Below, piece by piece: positions 63,119 to 64,000 of a stretch of DNA of 64,000 nucleotides (position 1 is its first letter; each line of letters begins with the position of its first letter). The notes below the pieces were generated by a model that was not told the DNA's origin, made no database searches, and saw only the letters and a list, made by a program, of their open reading frames with translations. Source of the DNA: Galbula dea (lineage: Eukaryota; Chordata; Aves; Piciformes; Galbulidae); the NCBI GenBank assembly GCA_013399015.1, contig VWZX01002268.1, positions 372,001 through 436,000 on the forward strand, given 5' to 3'. Made by a program: the position numbers and the translations under genes.

Positions 63119-63628
63119 TTGATGCTCTTCAACATCTTCATTAATGACCTGGACATGGGTATCGAGTGCACCCTCAGCAAGTTTGCAGATGACACAAAGC
63201 TGAGTGGTGTGGTTGATACGCCAGAGGGGCAAGATGCCATCCAGAGGGATCTAGATAGACTTGAAGAATGGGCCCAAGAGAATAAAATGAAGTTTAATAA
63301 ATTTAAATGTAAGGTCCTGCACTTGGGTAGGAGTAATCCTGGCTATGAGTACAGACTGGGTGAGGAACTCATTGAAAGCAGCCATGCAGAGAAGGACTTG
63401 GGGGTCACGATAGATGGAAAACTGGATATGAGCCAGCAATGTATATTCACAGCCCAGAAAGCCAACCACATCCTCGGCTGCATCAGGAGAGGTGTGACCA
63501 GCAGGTCTAGGGAGGTGATCCTGCCACTCTACTCTGCCCTTGTGAGGCCCCACCTGGAGNTGGATGCCCCATCCTTGGCGGTGTTCAAGGCCAGGCTGGA
63601 TGTGGCCCTGGGCGACCTGGTCTGGTGA
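63119..63628 (+). pseudogene. CR1 ORF2 fragment: RT palm motif to C-terminus, with internal deletion at N
   Basis: Partial ORF2 of a CR1 LINE. The first Met is internal to the reverse transcriptase and is not the natural start. The fragment retains the FADD aspartates that bind catalytic metal, but the fingers and earlier palm motifs are lost. The frame happens to stay open across the undetermined base at 63560, where about 350 bp (roughly 117 codons) of the C-terminal region are missing relative to the sister copy. It ends in TGA at 63626-63628. Confidence 0.88.
63560..63560. other. Single N marking a collapsed assembly gap
   Basis: Left of the N the sequence matches the copy at 53.5 kb up to GGCCCCACCTGGAG (53563 in that copy); right of it, the match resumes at TGGATGCCCC (53916). 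The 352 intervening bases of the sister copy are absent here. An N placed exactly at such a jump is most simply a scaffold join within a repeat, not a real deletion. Confidence 0.75.
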
Positions 63629-63713
63629 TTGGCATCCCTGCCCATGGCAGGGGAGTTGGAACTAGATGATCTTTAAGGTCCCTTCCAACCTGAGCCATTC
63701 TATGATTCTATGA

Positions 63714-64000
63714 TAACTCTTAGATAAAGATGTTTCTTAGTCTTCCAGTATTCAGATCAACAAAGGTTAAGATAACAGTAGATTAAAATTCCATCAACTG
63801 CAACCTTATGCTGACATTTCTGTGAGTTCTATGATTGTGGCAATGTTCAAATACAACTCTAAAAATCTCATTGCAATTGTCAGTTTTTTATAATGGAAGT
63901 TCTGTAATATGTTAGAGACTAGATTGCAATGCTTACAACAATACTGATATTACAAATTTATTTCTTTTTTATCTGTCAGTGCAATTTTTAATTTGCAGTG
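63714..64000. other. AT-rich non-coding end of window
   Basis: No gene, repeat or regulatory site is recognised in the last ~290 bases after the CR1 tail. Confidence 0.6.

Larger units (their letters stand above)
63119..63713 (+). mobile_element. Best-preserved CR1 LINE, with RT catalytic box and a hidden internal gap
   Basis: Plus-strand CR1, 5'-truncated inside the reverse transcriptase. From 63119 a 169-codon frame is open: LFNIFINDLD, then KFADDTKLSG with the catalytic FADD at codons 22-25 (63182-63193), LDRLEEWAQENKMKFN, KCKVLHLGR, KDLGVTIDGKLDMSQQC, ILGCIRRGVTSRSREVILPLYSALVRPHLE. At 63560 there is one N, and the sequence jumps to DAPSLAVFKARLD, skipping the segment found at 53564-53915 in the sister copy. 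The 3' UTR (GATCTTTAAGGTCCC) and perfect tail ATTCTATGATTCTATGA (63697-63713) follow. Low divergence suggests the youngest insertion in the window. It is not capable of movement, as endonuclease and most of RT are absent. Confidence 0.95.

Noticed and set aside
63251..63553. 100-codon minus-strand open frame
   Set aside because: Antisense shadow of the CR1 ORF2 fragment.
1..64000. CRISPR array, operon, prophage or other prokaryotic system
   Set aside because: CR1 LINEs, LTR-like repeats, microsatellites and lack of dense coding show this is vertebrate nuclear DNA. No regularly spaced identical repeats with unique spacers are present.
1..64000. tRNA, rRNA or snRNA genes
   Set aside because: No cloverleaf-type A/B box pairs, rRNA core words or U-snRNA starts were noticed on either strand by reading; a covariance-model scan was not possible.

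Overview
The window is vertebrate nuclear DNA, almost certainly from a bird and most likely a neoavian. The evidence is the set of CR1 (chicken repeat 1) LINE fragments with the typical 3' tail of ATTCTATG-type octamers. There are also two copies of a medium-length LTR-like repeat that I associate with bird genomes. The rest is AT-rich, non-coding sequence with A/T homopolymers, a CA/CG microsatellite and several G/T-rich tracts. I find no host protein-coding exon, tRNA, rRNA, snRNA or CRISPR array I can defend. The long stretches between repeats look like intergenic or deep intronic DNA.

Layout. 1-6.7 kb is single-copy AT-rich sequence with one alternating CG/CA tract (5690-5728). At 6.7-7.0 kb is an isolated GC-rich island with two copies of a CCAAT-containing motif, a TATA-like TTTAAA, an exact interferon-response-type motif and two long G runs around an undetermined base; its origin is unresolved. 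A plus-strand CR1 remnant is at 9.1-9.6 kb. A diverged ~170 bp tandem duplication is at 11.56-11.89 kb. Two CR1 pieces in opposite orientation lie at 21.57-21.85 (+) and 22.44-23.02 kb (-). A less AT-rich anonymous segment is at 27.4-28.1 kb. A long, old CR1 covering part of the reverse transcriptase lies at 33.5-34.8 kb (-). An LTR-like element with an internal array of shrinking ~54-45 bp units is at 40.07-40.85 kb. A CR1 endonuclease-domain remnant is at ~45.0 kb (-). Two CR1 3' ends abut at 47.88-48.44 kb (-). A composite CR1 is at 53.45-54.07 kb (+). An assembly gap lies next to poly(A) at 55.35 kb, with a short CR1 remnant just after it. The 3' part of the same LTR-like family is at 59.84-60.19 kb. 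The best preserved CR1 is at 63.12-63.71 kb (+), with an intact FADD catalytic box and a single N that hides a deletion of about 350 bp.

No genes here work together. The content is decayed selfish elements of several ages. The CR1 copies are internally consistent: nearly all are 5'-truncated and share a 3' end, and between them they show pieces of the endonuclease, reverse transcriptase and C-terminal regions of the same ORF2 protein. I did not find a convincing undescribed biological system. The items most worth checking are the GC-rich island at 6.7-7.0 kb, the hidden gap at 63,560, the composite CR1 junction at ~53,530 and the anonymous segment at 27.4-28.1 kb.
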